This document shows positions 48,039 through 57,594 of a stretch of DNA of 64,000 bases, piece after piece. Position numbers and translations under genes: made by a program. This DNA comes from Microtetraspora glauca. GTDB lineage: Bacteria; Actinomycetota; Actinomycetes; Streptomycetales; Streptomycetaceae. The stretch's first letter is position 1, and every line of letters starts with the position of its first letter. The notes below the pieces were generated by a model. The model was not told the DNA's origin. It saw only the letters and a program-made list of their open reading frames with translations, and searched no databases. The stretch lies in the NCBI GenBank assembly GCA_000721275.1, contig JOFO01000006.1:167012-231011 (forward strand), given 5' to 3'.

Positions 48039-48557
48039 GTGACCGACACCGAACCCGTCCCGCACTCCCACTGCTCGGCCTGCGGCGCCCGCTACCCGTC
48101 CGGCACCACCGGCTGGCCCCGCACCTGCCCCGCGTGCGCCACCACCGCCTACCGCAACCCCCTCCCGGTGGCCGTCGCCCTGCTCCCCGTCACGGGCCCC
48201 GAGGGCACCGGCCTGCTGGCCGTCACCCGTGCCATCCACCCCGGCCACGGCGGCACCGCCCTCCCCGGCGGCTTCGTCGACCACGGCGAGGACTGGCGCA
48301 CCGCCGTCGTCCGCGAACTGCGCGAGGAGACCGGCGTGACGGCCGACCCGGACGCCGTCCGGCTCGCCGACGTCCTCGGCTCCGCCGACCACCTGCTGGT
48401 CTTCGGGCTCCTCCCGCCCGTCGCCGCCGACGCCCTCCCCGCCTTCACCCCGACCCCGGAGACCTCCGCCCGGCTCGTCGTCCCGGAACCGCGCACCCTG
48501 GTCTTCCCCCTCCACACCGAGGCCGTGCGGAAGTGGTTCGCGGGCGCGTACGGCTGA
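48039..48557 (+). CDS. NUDIX hydrolase with N-terminal zinc ribbon
   Basis: A 172-residue protein. HCSACGARYPSGTTGWPRTCPACATTAYRNP forms a four-Cys zinc ribbon, as in NADH pyrophosphatase (NudC)-like proteins. The Nudix box is GGFVDHGEDWRTAVVRELREETGV (about residues 75-98) with all its catalytic Glu residues. Substrate is a nucleoside diphosphate linked to some group, not predictable in detail. It is divergent from the VanX-like gene and its stop is three bases from a convergent gene. Confidence 0.92.
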   Translation: MTDTEPVPHSHCSACGARYPSGTTGWPRTCPACATTAYRNPLPVAVALLPVTGPEGTGLLAVTRAIHPGHGGTALPGGFVDHGEDWRTAVVRELREETGVTADPDAVRLADVLGSADHLLVFGLLPPVAADALPAFTPTPETSARLVVPEPRTLVFPLHTEAVRKWFAGAYG

Positions 48558-48560
48558 CGC

Positions 48561-49349
48561 TCAGTCCCACCAGAAGGTCCACACGTCCGCCCCCACCAGG
48601 TGCTCCGCGTACGCCGCGAGGTCCTGCACCGACCCCTGCCACACGTTGTCCGGGCAGAAGGCGAAGTGCTCGGCGGCGATCGGCAGCGCCTCCTCCAGGG
48701 TGGCCGGGGGAGCGGCGACGGACAGCCGCAGGGTGGCGAACCCGACCGCGAACACCCGCGCCCCGAAGCGCCGCTCCCAGTCGGCGACGACCGCGGCGAT
48801 CTCCGCCGTCTCTGCGTGGTTGACCGGCCCCGACCAGCCCGCGGCGGCGAGCGCCTCCGCCCCCGACGCGGCCTCGACCAGCCCCAGGCGGGCCTCGCCG
48901 CCGAAGGACAGGAACACGTCCGCGTGCTCCGCCGCGAGCCCGTCGGGGTCCTCCGCGGGCGCCCGCCCCGACGCGAGACCCGGCCAGACCAGGCCGTACG
49001 GGGCGGTGACGGCGACGCCGTCGTCACCGCCGTCGTCACCGTCGTCCGAGACGCAGTCGTCCCACCAGCGGGCCAGGACGGCCGCCGGCTCGTGGTCGGC
49101 GGGCCGGGACGTCCCGGCGAACAGCTCCCCCGACCCCCACGGCCGGAAGTCCGCCCCGTCGCCCAGCGGTTCGAGCAGCAGCGGCCACAGCCCCGTCCGC
49201 GGGTGCGCGGCCCGTATCCGCCCCCACACCCCGAACGGCGCGGGCCCGTCGCTCAGCCACAACGACGGCGCCCCGCCGCCCCCTTCGACCGCCACCACAC
49301 GCCCGGCGGGCAGCCGGACGTCCTCACCCCGCAGGCTTTCCAGATCCAT
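48561..49349 (-). CDS. DUF4253 domain protein
   Basis: A 262-residue protein. It ends with the DUF4253 signature: WERRFGARVFAVGFATLRLSVAAPPATLEEALPIAAEHFAFCPDNVWQGSVQDLAAYAEHLVGADVWTFWWD. The N-terminal half is variable and acidic. Such proteins are widespread in actinobacteria and often appear as immunity-like or SMI1-like domains, but their role is unproven. ATG 49349 with TAGCAT seven bases before it suggests a leaderless transcript; an ATG at 49394 would add 15 residues. Confidence 0.85.
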   Translation of the reverse strand: MDLESLRGEDVRLPAGRVVAVEGGGGAPSLWLSDGPAPFGVWGRIRAAHPRTGLWPLLLEPLGDGADFRPWGSGELFAGTSRPADHEPAAVLARWWDDCVSDDGDDGGDDGVAVTAPYGLVWPGLASGRAPAEDPDGLAAEHADVFLSFGGEARLGLVEAASGAEALAAAGWSGPVNHAETAEIAAVVADWERRFGARVFAVGFATLRLSVAAPPATLEEALPIAAEHFAFCPDNVWQGSVQDLAAYAEHLVGADVWTFWWD

Positions 49350-49417
49350 GCCCCGGATGCTAGGCGAGGGGTCCGACAACGCCTCCGTCGTCACTTCCGC
49401 CCCTCACGCCCGCCCTC

Positions 49418-51766
49418 TCACACCCCCCGCACCCGCACCGGCAGCCCCGGCTCCACCGGCCCCTCCTCCGTCACCCGCTCCACCACCACCCGGCCGTCAA
49501 CGAGCCGCGACTGGTAGCGCTCGATCTCCGCCGGCTCCCAGCCGTCGCCGGAGTCCCGCACCACGAGCCCCCCGCCCGTCCGGCCCGCCGCCGGCGCCCA
49601 CACCTCCAGCTCCAGGCCCCCATCCTGGCCGCGCACCGGCAGCACCGCGCCCGCCCGGGCCAGCACCGGCACGCGCGCGAGGGGCGCGTCCAGCAGCACC
49701 TGACCGGGGCCCTCGTACGCCGCGCCGGTCGCCGTGTCGTACCACCGGCCGCGCGGCAGCCGCACCGCCCGCCGGTCCTGCCCCCGGTGCAGCACCGGCG
49801 CCACCAGCAGCGCGTCGCCCAGCAGGAAGGCGTCGTCGCACTCCCGCAGCGCCCGGTCCTCCGGCGTCGCCCACCAGACGGGCCGCGCGTACGGCGCCCC
49901 GGTCAGCCGCGCGAGCCGCGCCAGGGTCACGAAGTACGGGTGCAGCCGCTCCCGTTCGGCCAGCGCCACGCGCGCGTGCTCCAGCACCTCCGGCCCGAAC
50001 TCCCACGGCTCGCGCCGTCCCGCGTCCAGCGCCGCGTGCGTCCGGAACAGCGGCAGCCAGGCACCCAGCTGGAACCAGCGCAGGTACAGCTCCGGCGACG
50101 GGCTGCCGTCGAAACCGCCCACGTCCGGCCCCGAGTACGGCACCCCGCACAGCCCCAGGCCCAGGACCAGCGCGAGCGAGGCCCGCAGCCCCGGCCAGCC
50201 GGTCGTCACGTCGCCGGACCAGGTGCCCCCGTACCGCTGCATCCCCGCCCAGCCCGAGCGCGAGAACAGGAACGGGCGCTCCCCGGGCCGCAGCCGCCTC
50301 AGCCCCTCGTACCCGGCGCGGGCCATGAGGAGCCCGTACACGTTGTGCGCCTCCCGGTGGTCGCCGCCCCGCCCGTCCAGGTGGTGCCGGGCCGACCGCG
50401 GGAGCGTCGGGTCGCCGAACGCCGCGAACGACACCGGCTCGTTCATGTCGTGCCACACCCCGGCGAAGCCCTGCCGCAGCCGCTCCTCGTACAGCCCGCC
50501 CCACCACTCCCGCACCGCCGGGTCCGTGAAGTCGGGGAAGGCGCACTCCCCGGGCCACACCACCCCCCGCACCTCCTCGCCCCGCGCGTCCCGCACGAAC
50601 GCCCCGGCCGCCCGCCCCTCCTCGTACAGCACGCTCCCCGGCTCGGCCGCGACCGCCGGGTCCACGATCGACACCAGCCGCACGCCCTGCCCGCGCAGCT
50701 CCTCCGCCAGCCCCGGCAGATCGGGGAACCGCTCCCGGTCCACTGTGAACACCCGGTGTCCGTCGAGGTGGTCGATGTCCAGGTGCACCGCCGACAGCGG
50801 CAGCCCCCGCTCGCGGTACCCGGCCACCACCCGCCGCACCTCCACCGCGCTCCCGAACCCCCAGCGCGCGTGCTGCGGCCCCAGCGCCCACGCGGGCGGC
50901 AGCGCCGGCGCCCCCGTCAGCGCGGCCCAGTGGTGCAGCACGCGCGCGGGGGTCCCGACGACCACCCAGCAGCGCAGCGGCCCGCCCTCCATCCGCACCT
51001 CGCTGGTCCCGGGCCGGTCGTGCCCCGACCCGGCCCCCTCCTCGCCCTCCGCGATGGTCACCCGCCCGTCCCAGGAGTTGTCGTGGAACGCCAGGTGCGT
51101 CCCCGCGTCCGCGACCACGAACTGCACCGGCATCGTCAGGTACAGCGGATCGTCCTCCGGCCCGAACCGCCCCTTCGGGTCCGTGTTCCACAGCCGGTAC
51201 GTGCCGTTCCGCAGCCGCGGCCCCGACGCCCGCCCGCCCAGACCGAAGAACCGCGCGTCCGCCGGCACCTCCGCCCGCTGCGCCCAGCGCGCCGGGCCCC
51301 CGCCCACCGGCTCCCACCAGCGCGGCGGCAGGTCGCGCCGCAGCATCACACCGCCCGGCGTGCGGATCTCCACCGCCCCGTGCCGCGACACCGCCACCGT
51401 CACCCGCTCCGACACGATCCGCCAGCCGCCGTCCGTGTCCGGCTCCAGCACCGCCCGCGGGTCCGGCTCGGGCGCCGCGCCCGCCAGCGCGTACGACGGC
51501 TCCGGCCCGGCCCCGTCCCACCCCCAGAACACCGTGCCGCCCACCGACACGCACACCCGCAGCGACGACCGCGCGAACCGGACGAGCCCCCCGCCCGGCA
51601 GCGGCTCCGCCCCCGCCGCGGGCCCCGGCACCCGGGCCCGCTCCGCCCCCCGGGGCGGCAGCGCCGCCGCGTCCGCCCGCCGCTGCCGCCACGCCGCCCG
51701 TACCGTCCTGAGCCCCTGCACCGAACCGAACACCCTCACCGAACGCACCCGTCCACGACCGTCCAT
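49418..51766 (-). CDS. Glycoside hydrolase family 31 (alpha-glucosidase/xylosidase type)
   Basis: A 782-residue GH31 enzyme without a signal peptide, so it acts in the cytosol on imported oligosaccharides. The N-terminal beta-sandwich includes FFGLGGRASGPRLRNGTYRLWNTD. The catalytic barrel has SAVHLDIDHLDGHRVFTVDRERFPDLPGLAEEL, the nucleophile motif GVWHDMNEP (Asp near residue 441), RSGWAGMQRYGGTWSGDVTTGWPGLRASLALVLGLGLCGVPYSGPDVGGFDG (acid/base Asp region) and the C-terminal beta domains. Alpha-glucosidase is the best guess. No regulator or transporter adjoins. ATG 51766 lies just before the divergent ligase leader; GTG 51787 would add 7 residues. Confidence 0.92.
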   Translation of the reverse strand: MDGRGRVRSVRVFGSVQGLRTVRAAWRQRRADAAALPPRGAERARVPGPAAGAEPLPGGGLVRFARSSLRVCVSVGGTVFWGWDGAGPEPSYALAGAAPEPDPRAVLEPDTDGGWRIVSERVTVAVSRHGAVEIRTPGGVMLRRDLPPRWWEPVGGGPARWAQRAEVPADARFFGLGGRASGPRLRNGTYRLWNTDPKGRFGPEDDPLYLTMPVQFVVADAGTHLAFHDNSWDGRVTIAEGEEGAGSGHDRPGTSEVRMEGGPLRCWVVVGTPARVLHHWAALTGAPALPPAWALGPQHARWGFGSAVEVRRVVAGYRERGLPLSAVHLDIDHLDGHRVFTVDRERFPDLPGLAEELRGQGVRLVSIVDPAVAAEPGSVLYEEGRAAGAFVRDARGEEVRGVVWPGECAFPDFTDPAVREWWGGLYEERLRQGFAGVWHDMNEPVSFAAFGDPTLPRSARHHLDGRGGDHREAHNVYGLLMARAGYEGLRRLRPGERPFLFSRSGWAGMQRYGGTWSGDVTTGWPGLRASLALVLGLGLCGVPYSGPDVGGFDGSPSPELYLRWFQLGAWLPLFRTHAALDAGRREPWEFGPEVLEHARVALAERERLHPYFVTLARLARLTGAPYARPVWWATPEDRALRECDDAFLLGDALLVAPVLHRGQDRRAVRLPRGRWYDTATGAAYEGPGQVLLDAPLARVPVLARAGAVLPVRGQDGGLELEVWAPAAGRTGGGLVVRDSGDGWEPAEIERYQSRLVDGRVVVERVTEEGPVEPGLPVRVRGV

Positions 51767-51979
51767 GCGGCTCACCCTGCCACCCACCAGCGGCGTCTCG
51801 AGCCGCGTTCAACTGCCGTTCACCCGTGGTGGGAGCACATGTTCAACCGGCCGACCACCGGCGGGCGGCCCTGGTGCGAACGCCGCTCCCATGGCATCGT
51901 CCTGTCAGCCGCGTCACGCGCACACCCCCGCACGTGCGCGCGACACACGCCGACCCGCGTACAGCCAGGGAGCCACCCG

Positions 51980-53959
51980 ATGACAACTGCGCCGACCGAG
52001 CCGACCGAGCCGCTCTGGCAGCCGGACGAGGAGCGCATCGCCCACGCCGCAGTCACCCGCTTCCAGGCGTGGGCCGCCGAGCACCACGGCGCCCCCGCCG
52101 ACGGCGGCTACCCGGCGCTGCACCGCTGGTCCGTCGAGGAGCTGGAGACCTTCTGGCAGGCCGTCGCCGAGTGGTTCGACGTCCGTTTCGCCACCCCCTA
52201 CGCGCGCGTGCTCGGCGACCGCTCCATGCCGGGCGCCGAATGGTTCCCCGGCGCCACCCTCAACTACGCCGAGCACGCCCTGCGCGCCGCCGCCGACCGC
52301 CCCGGCGCCACGGCCCTCCTCCACGTCGACGAGACCCACGAGCCGGCCCCGATCACCTGGGCCGAACTCCGCCGCCAGGTCGGCTCGCTCGCCGCCGAAC
52401 TCCGCGCCCTCGGCGTCCGCCCCGGCGACCGCGTCAGCGGCTACCTCCCGAACGTCCCGCAGGCCGTCGTCGCCCTGCTGGCCACCGCCGCCGTCGGCGG
52501 CGTCTGGACCTCCTGCGCCCCCGACTTCGGCGCCCGCTCCGTCCTCGACCGCTTCCAGCAGGTCGAGCCGGTCGTCCTCTTCACCGTCGACGGCTACCGC
52601 TACGGCGGCAAGGAGCACGACCGCCGCGACACCGTCGCCGAGCTGCGCGCCGAACTCCCCACGCTCCGCGCGGTCGTCCACATCCCGCTGCTCGGCACCC
52701 CCGCCCCCGAGGGCGCCCTCGACTGGGCCGGCCTGGTCGCCGCCGAGGTGGAACCGGTCTTCGAGCAGGTGCCGTTCGACCACCCCCTGTGGGTCCTGTA
52801 CTCCTCCGGCACCACCGGCCTGCCGAAGGCGATCGTCCAGTCCCAGGGCGGCATCCTGGTCGAGCACCTCAAGCAGCTCGGCCTGCACTGCGACCTCGGC
52901 CCCGACGACGTCTTCTTCTGGTACACCTCCACCGGCTGGATGATGTGGAACTTCCTCGTCTCCGGCCTCCTCACCGGCACCACCGTCGTCCTGTACGACG
53001 GCAGCCCCGGCTACCCGGACACCGGCGCACAGTGGCGCGTCGCCGAACGCACCGGCGCCACCCTGTACGGCACCTCCGCCGCCTACGTGATGGCCTGCGC
53101 GAAGGCCGGCGTCCACCCCGGCCGCGACTTCGACCTGTCCGCCGTGAAGTGCGTCGCCACCACCGGCTCCCCGCTGCCGCCCGACGGCTTCCGCTGGCTC
53201 CACGACGAGGTCCGCGAGGACCTGTGGATCGCCAGCGTCAGCGGCGGCACCGACGTCTGCTCCTGCTTCGCCGGAGCGGTCCCCACCCTCCCGGTGCACA
53301 TCGGCGAGCTCCAGGCCGCCGGCCTCGGCACCGACCTCCAGGCGTGGGACCCGTCCGGCAAGCCCGTCACCGGCGAGGTCGGCGAACTCGTCGTCACCAA
53401 CCCCATGCCGTCCATGCCGATCCACTTCTGGAACGACCCCGACGGCAGCCGCTACCGCGACAGCTACTTCGAGATGTTCCCCGGCGTGTGGCGGCACGGC
53501 GACTGGATCACGATCACCGACCGCGGCTCGGTCGTCATCCACGGCCGCTCCGACTCCACCCTGAACCGCCAGGGCGTCCGCATGGGCAGCGCCGACATCT
53601 ACGAGGCGGTGGAACGGCTCCCGGAGATCCGCGAATCGCTCGTCATCGGCCTGGAGGAGCCGGACGGCGGCTACTGGATGCCGCTCTTCGTGCACCTCGC
53701 CGAGGGCGCCACGCTGGACGACGACCTGATCGCCCGGATCCGGACCACGATCCGCACCGAACTCTCGCCGCGGCACGTCCCCGACGAGATCATCGAGGTC
53801 CCGGGCGTCCCGCACACCCTCACCGGCAAGCGCATCGAGGTGCCCGTCAAGCGGCTCCTCCAGGGCACCCCCCTGGAGAAGGCCGTCAACGCCGGCTCCG
53901 TCGACGACCTCGGCCTGCTGCGCTTCTACGAGTCCCTGGCCGCCGCCCGCCGCGGCTGA
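51980..53959 (+). CDS. Acetoacetyl-CoA synthetase (acetoacetate-CoA ligase)
   Basis: A 659-residue adenylate-forming enzyme that activates acetoacetate to acetoacetyl-CoA. The core motif is VLYSSGTTGLPKAIVQSQGG (about residues 273-292), then FFWYTSTGWMMWNFLVSGLLTGTTVVLYDGSPGYPD, YGTSAAYVMACAKAGVHPGRDFDL and SVSGGTDVCSCFAG, which set it apart from acetyl-CoA synthetase. GRSDSTLNRQGVRMGSADIYEAVE and the acceptor Lys in HTLTGKRIEVPVKRLL complete the C-terminal lid. It could feed ketone-body or polyhydroxybutyrate carbon back to metabolism. The gene stands alone and ends at a perfect palindrome terminator. Confidence 0.95.
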   Translation: MTTAPTEPTEPLWQPDEERIAHAAVTRFQAWAAEHHGAPADGGYPALHRWSVEELETFWQAVAEWFDVRFATPYARVLGDRSMPGAEWFPGATLNYAEHALRAAADRPGATALLHVDETHEPAPITWAELRRQVGSLAAELRALGVRPGDRVSGYLPNVPQAVVALLATAAVGGVWTSCAPDFGARSVLDRFQQVEPVVLFTVDGYRYGGKEHDRRDTVAELRAELPTLRAVVHIPLLGTPAPEGALDWAGLVAAEVEPVFEQVPFDHPLWVLYSSGTTGLPKAIVQSQGGILVEHLKQLGLHCDLGPDDVFFWYTSTGWMMWNFLVSGLLTGTTVVLYDGSPGYPDTGAQWRVAERTGATLYGTSAAYVMACAKAGVHPGRDFDLSAVKCVATTGSPLPPDGFRWLHDEVREDLWIASVSGGTDVCSCFAGAVPTLPVHIGELQAAGLGTDLQAWDPSGKPVTGEVGELVVTNPMPSMPIHFWNDPDGSRYRDSYFEMFPGVWRHGDWITITDRGSVVIHGRSDSTLNRQGVRMGSADIYEAVERLPEIRESLVIGLEEPDGGYWMPLFVHLAEGATLDDDLIARIRTTIRTELSPRHVPDEIIEVPGVPHTLTGKRIEVPVKRLLQGTPLEKAVNAGSVDDLGLLRFYESLAAARRG

Positions 53960-53966
53960 CACGGCA

Positions 53967-53994
53967 AAGGGGCGCCCCGCGCGGGGCGCCCCTT
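53967..53994. terminator. 28-bp perfect palindrome after the acetoacetyl-CoA synthetase gene
   Basis: AAGGGGCGCCCCGC (53967-53980) and its exact complement (53981-53994) lie between convergent stops at 53959 and 54009. Confidence 0.9.
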
Positions 53995-54008
53995 CACCAC
54001 GGACCTGC

Positions 54009-55046
54009 TCAGCCGGGCAGCTGCCCGGCCCGCGCCACCGCCGCCTTGGTGAGCACCGCGGTCCCGCTCAGCACCGTCCCGGCGGGCCCGGCGTCCGAGC
54101 CCGCGACGGCCACGGTCCGCTCGCCGAGGAAGGCCGAGGTGGACCGGTCGAAGACCCACTCGGTCCGCTCCCCGCCGGCGGTACGGGCCACGGCCACGCC
54201 CTCCCGGCCCGACGCGTCCCGCGCCGACGGCACCATCTTGACGCCCGGGATCCGCGCCGCCGCCTCGTACAGCGCGGCCGTCACCTCCGGCGGCGCCCAG
54301 GTCTCGGCCAGCAGCGTCCCGATCGCGCTGAACGCCCGCTGGTCCGCGTCCCCGCCGCCGGTACGCGTCTGCTCCCGCACCAGCCGCAGCAGGGCGCCGG
54401 GGTCGGTCGGCAGCCCCGCCACGAAGGCGTGCGTGGGCGCGGTCACCGACGGCTCCGAGGGCTCCAGCAGCGTCCGCCGAGGCTCGGCGCCGGGACCCTC
54501 CAGCTCGTACACGGGAAGGCGCGGCGACAGCTCCTGGTCGGCCGACCCCGCCTCCCGTACGAGCCCGGGCCGGCTGCCGTCCGCCGACAGCCACACCTGC
54601 CGCCGGTGCGCGGGCTCCACGACGGCGGCCCCGCCCGAGGCGGGCCGCCCGGCCCGGGACACCAGGCTCTCCACGTACACGAACTCCTCCGGCCGCGCGT
54701 CCGGCGCCGGAGCGGAGGCGGCGGCGAGCGCGGCCCGCGCCAGCACCGCGGAGGCGCCCTCGGCCCGCACCGCCGGGCGCGGCTCGCGCGGCTCCGGCGG
54801 AGCGGCCACCAGCACCGCGCCGGCCGCGATGCCGCACACCACGGCGGGCACGGCGAACCGCACGGCCTTCCGCGTCCACCACACCGCCGGCCGCGCGGGC
54901 CGCGCCGCCGCCATCACGGTCCGTCGCAGCTCCCGCTCCCGCTCGGGCGCGAACTCCGGTACGGCCGGCGGGGGCAGCAGCTCGGTCAGCTCGGTGAGCA
55001 GCGGGTCCTGGGAGCGGGGTCGGGGTCGGGGATCGATGTCGTTCAT
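54009..55046 (-). CDS. CU044_5270-family membrane protein, likely anti-sigma partner
   Basis: A 345-residue protein. The cytosolic N-terminus contains DPLLTELTELLPPPAVPEFAPERERELRRTVMAAA, one membrane helix follows (AVPAVVCGIAAGAVLVAAPP), and the extracytoplasmic part carries EEFVYVESLVSRAG and similar segments seen in the CU044_5270 family. Its ATG overlaps the stop of the ECF sigma gene (ATGA), the usual arrangement for a sigma factor with a membrane-bound regulator. It lacks an obvious zinc-binding anti-sigma motif, so a direct anti-sigma role is inferred from context. Confidence 0.85.
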   Translation of the reverse strand: MNDIDPRPRPRSQDPLLTELTELLPPPAVPEFAPERERELRRTVMAAARPARPAVWWTRKAVRFAVPAVVCGIAAGAVLVAAPPEPREPRPAVRAEGASAVLARAALAAASAPAPDARPEEFVYVESLVSRAGRPASGGAAVVEPAHRRQVWLSADGSRPGLVREAGSADQELSPRLPVYELEGPGAEPRRTLLEPSEPSVTAPTHAFVAGLPTDPGALLRLVREQTRTGGGDADQRAFSAIGTLLAETWAPPEVTAALYEAAARIPGVKMVPSARDASGREGVAVARTAGGERTEWVFDRSTSAFLGERTVAVAGSDAGPAGTVLSGTAVLTKAAVARAGQLPG

Positions 55047-55837
55047 GCCGGCTTCTCCGGGGAGGTTCGGGGGACGAGGACGGTACGGCCCGCACGCGCG
55101 GGCACGGAAGCGCGGGACGCGTGGCCGGGCGGGAGGCCCGGGGACGGGTCGTGCGCGGGGTGACCGGGGGCGCCGGGCGCGGGCCCCGGGGGAGCGGCGG
55201 CCGGGCCGTCCGGAAGACCGGCCGTCAGGGGATCGGCCGCAGGGGCGGGGTCCGGACGTCCGGAGGCCCCGCGGCCGTCCCGCCGGCCGCGCCCGCGCCG
55301 CCCGGAGCGCAGCTCCGCCTCCGCGAGCGTCCGCAGCCGCTCCCGGGCCCGGGAGAGCCGGGACCGCACGGTGCCGACGGGGATGCCCAGCGCCTCGCCT
55401 GCGGTCGCGTAGTCGAGGCCGGCCCACACGACGAGTCCGAAGACCTCCCGTTCACGGCGCCGGAGCCGGCCGAGGGCCACCCGCGCGGCCCGGAGCCGTT
55501 CCTCGTCGGCGAGCCGCGAGGCCACCGCGTCGCTGAAGTCCGGCAGCACCCCGGTGTCGGGCATCCGCGCCAGCGCCGCATCACGCCGCCGCGCCTCCCG
55601 CGCGGCCCCGCGCAGCACGTTGGTCGCGATCCCGAGCAGCCACGGCCGCAGGCTCCCGCCCTCCGCGTGGACCTTGCCCCGGCAGCGCCATGCCTCCAGG
55701 AAGGTCGCGGACACGGCGTCCTCGGCGGCGGCGCGGTCGCCGCACATGCGGTACGCGTACTGGAACAGCACGCGTGCGTGCGCGTCGTACGCCTCGCCGA
55801 GCGCCGAGGGGTCCCCGGCCCGGAAACGTTCTCTCAT
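55043..55837 (-). CDS. ECF-type RNA polymerase sigma factor with long C-terminal tail
   Basis: A 264-residue group-4 sigma factor. Region 2 reads AHARVLFQYAYRMCGDRAAAEDAVSATFLEAWR and region 4 is RVALGRLRRREREVFGLVVWAGLDYATAGEALGIPVGTVRSRLSRARERL. The conserved domains end near residue 175. About 90 further residues are Pro/Ala/Gly/Arg-rich and not part of an ordinary ECF factor. It is coupled to the CU044_5270-like gene, so it is probably held inactive until an envelope signal. ATG 55837 is chosen; an in-frame GTG four codons earlier is possible. Confidence 0.9.
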   Translation of the reverse strand: MRERFRAGDPSALGEAYDAHARVLFQYAYRMCGDRAAAEDAVSATFLEAWRCRGKVHAEGGSLRPWLLGIATNVLRGAAREARRRDAALARMPDTGVLPDFSDAVASRLADEERLRAARVALGRLRRREREVFGLVVWAGLDYATAGEALGIPVGTVRSRLSRARERLRTLAEAELRSGRRGRGRRDGRGASGRPDPAPAADPLTAGLPDGPAAAPPGPAPGAPGHPAHDPSPGLPPGHASRASVPARAGRTVLVPRTSPEKPA

Positions 55838-55971
55838 TTCTGGTTCCACACCGGGTACTGGCCGCCGGTTCGCCCGGGTTCCCGTGACCCGCGCCACACC
55901 ACCCGCCCGCACCGGCCTCCGCTGTGGCGCAGGTCACCGGAACTCCACCCGCCCGGGGGCCAGTTCCCTGC

Positions 55972-57561
55972 ATGAACGAAACGACGACGACCGGATCCCG
56001 GATCCGGCCCGCCTTCCGCGCCCTCGCGCTCGCCACCGCCCTCACCGCGACGGCCTTCACCGTCCCGCCGCTCGCGCTGGCCGCCACCGCCCAGGACGAG
56101 ACGGTCACCCTGACCATCCGCCACGTGAACCGCGACGGCGCCGCGGCGTCCGCGTACGCGACCCACGTGGCGGGCATCTCGGGGCCCGGCCAGGACGTCG
56201 AGGAGAACATCCACGACCCCTCCGGCACCGTCACGCTCCGCCTGCCCAAGGGCCGCTACCTGCTCGACTCGGAGGTGTACCCCCTCCGGAAGGGCGCCGG
56301 CACCGACTGGCTGGTCCAGCCCCGCCTCGACCTCGACCACGACACGACCGTCACCGTCGACGCCCGCACCACCTCCCCGGTCGACGCCCGCCCGCCGGAG
56401 GCCGGCGCCGAACCCCGGCACGCCATGTCCTTCGTCGAGGTCCGCCACGAGGGCCGCACCCGCTCCACGAACCTCATGTCCTCGGCCGCCGGCCTGCGCG
56501 TGGCCCACCTCGGCCCCGACGCCGAACCCGGCTCCGTGACCGCCACCTTCGACGGCTACTGGATCGGCGAGAAGGCCGACTACGCCCTCGGCTACCGCTT
56601 CACCTCAGGCCGCTCCCTCACCGGCTTCGTCCGCCGGCCCGCCCCCGGCGACCTCGCCACCCTGAAGGCCCGCGCGGCCGACCGCGAGGGCGCCGGCGGC
56701 TTCGGCTCCGCCGCGATCCAGCCGTCCGACGGCACCACCGTCAGCCTCACAACGGAGCTCGCCCGCTCCGGCACCGCCACCTTCCACGTCACCCCCGAAC
56801 GCGGCACCTGGGACCTCTCGTACACCACCCCGGGCACCCCCGACGCGCCGCCCAACCTGTACCAGGCGCCGGAACTCCCGGCCCGCGCGGGCGAGACCCG
56901 GACGCACACCTTCGACAACGCCGTCCTCGGCCCGGCGCTCGACGAGACGTCCGGCGCGCGGCCCGCGGGCGTCCGGGACGGCGACCGGCTCGCCTTCGAC
57001 GCGCCGCTGCTCGCCGACGGCGACGGCCACATCCCCTCCGACCCGGTCTACCGCTCCGCCGCCACCACCCTGCACCGGGACGGCGTCCTCGTCGGCACCC
57101 ACTGGGGCGCGCCGGGCCGCGCCTCCTTCACGGCGGCCGAGGCCGACCGGGCCCGCTACCGGCTCACCGCCACCGCCACGCACGGCACCGGCACGCACGC
57201 GGGGCGCACCACCGCCGTCTGGAGCTTCGACTCCGCCGCGACCACGTCCCCGACCGCGCTCCCGCTGAGCGTGGTCCGCTTCGCCCCGCCGCTCGCCCTC
57301 GACGGCACCGCTCCCGCGGGGGCGGAGCTGCGCGTCCCGGTCACGGTCCAGGGCCCCGCCGTCGGCGAGGGCCTGCGGTCGCTCCGTGTCCGGGTCTCCG
57401 TCGACGGCGGCGCCACCTGGACCGACGCCCCCGTCACCGGCGGCGCGGTCACGGTCCGCAACCCGGCCCCGGGCGGCACCGTCTCGTTCCGCGCCGCGCT
57501 CACCGACACCGAGGGCAACACCCTCGACCAGACCCTCGGCCACGCCTACCGCACCCGCTGA
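55972..57561 (+). CDS. Secreted protein resembling the C-terminal module of large subtilases
   Basis: A 529-residue exported protein. The signal peptide runs RPAFRALALATALTATAFTVPPLALAATA. The mature part starts VTLTIRHVNRDGAAASAYATHVAGISG and has SGTVTLRLPKGRYLLDSEVYP and WLVQPRLDLDHDTTVTVDARTTSPVDARPPEAGA. I recognise these from the C-terminal regions of very large Streptomyces S8 peptidases. The subtilisin Asp/His/Ser motifs are absent, so this is a stand-alone accessory module. A beta-sandwich repeat near the end (VRVSVDGGATWTDAPVTGG) looks like a sialidase-type or Fn3-like domain. It is divergent from the ECF sigma gene. Confidence 0.8.
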   Translation: MNETTTTGSRIRPAFRALALATALTATAFTVPPLALAATAQDETVTLTIRHVNRDGAAASAYATHVAGISGPGQDVEENIHDPSGTVTLRLPKGRYLLDSEVYPLRKGAGTDWLVQPRLDLDHDTTVTVDARTTSPVDARPPEAGAEPRHAMSFVEVRHEGRTRSTNLMSSAAGLRVAHLGPDAEPGSVTATFDGYWIGEKADYALGYRFTSGRSLTGFVRRPAPGDLATLKARAADREGAGGFGSAAIQPSDGTTVSLTTELARSGTATFHVTPERGTWDLSYTTPGTPDAPPNLYQAPELPARAGETRTHTFDNAVLGPALDETSGARPAGVRDGDRLAFDAPLLADGDGHIPSDPVYRSAATTLHRDGVLVGTHWGAPGRASFTAAEADRARYRLTATATHGTGTHAGRTTAVWSFDSAATTSPTALPLSVVRFAPPLALDGTAPAGAELRVPVTVQGPAVGEGLRSLRVRVSVDGGATWTDAPVTGGAVTVRNPAPGGTVSFRAALTDTEGNTLDQTLGHAYRTR

Positions 57562-57594
57562 GCCGTACCCGCTTGTTTCGCGCACGCGCGCGCG

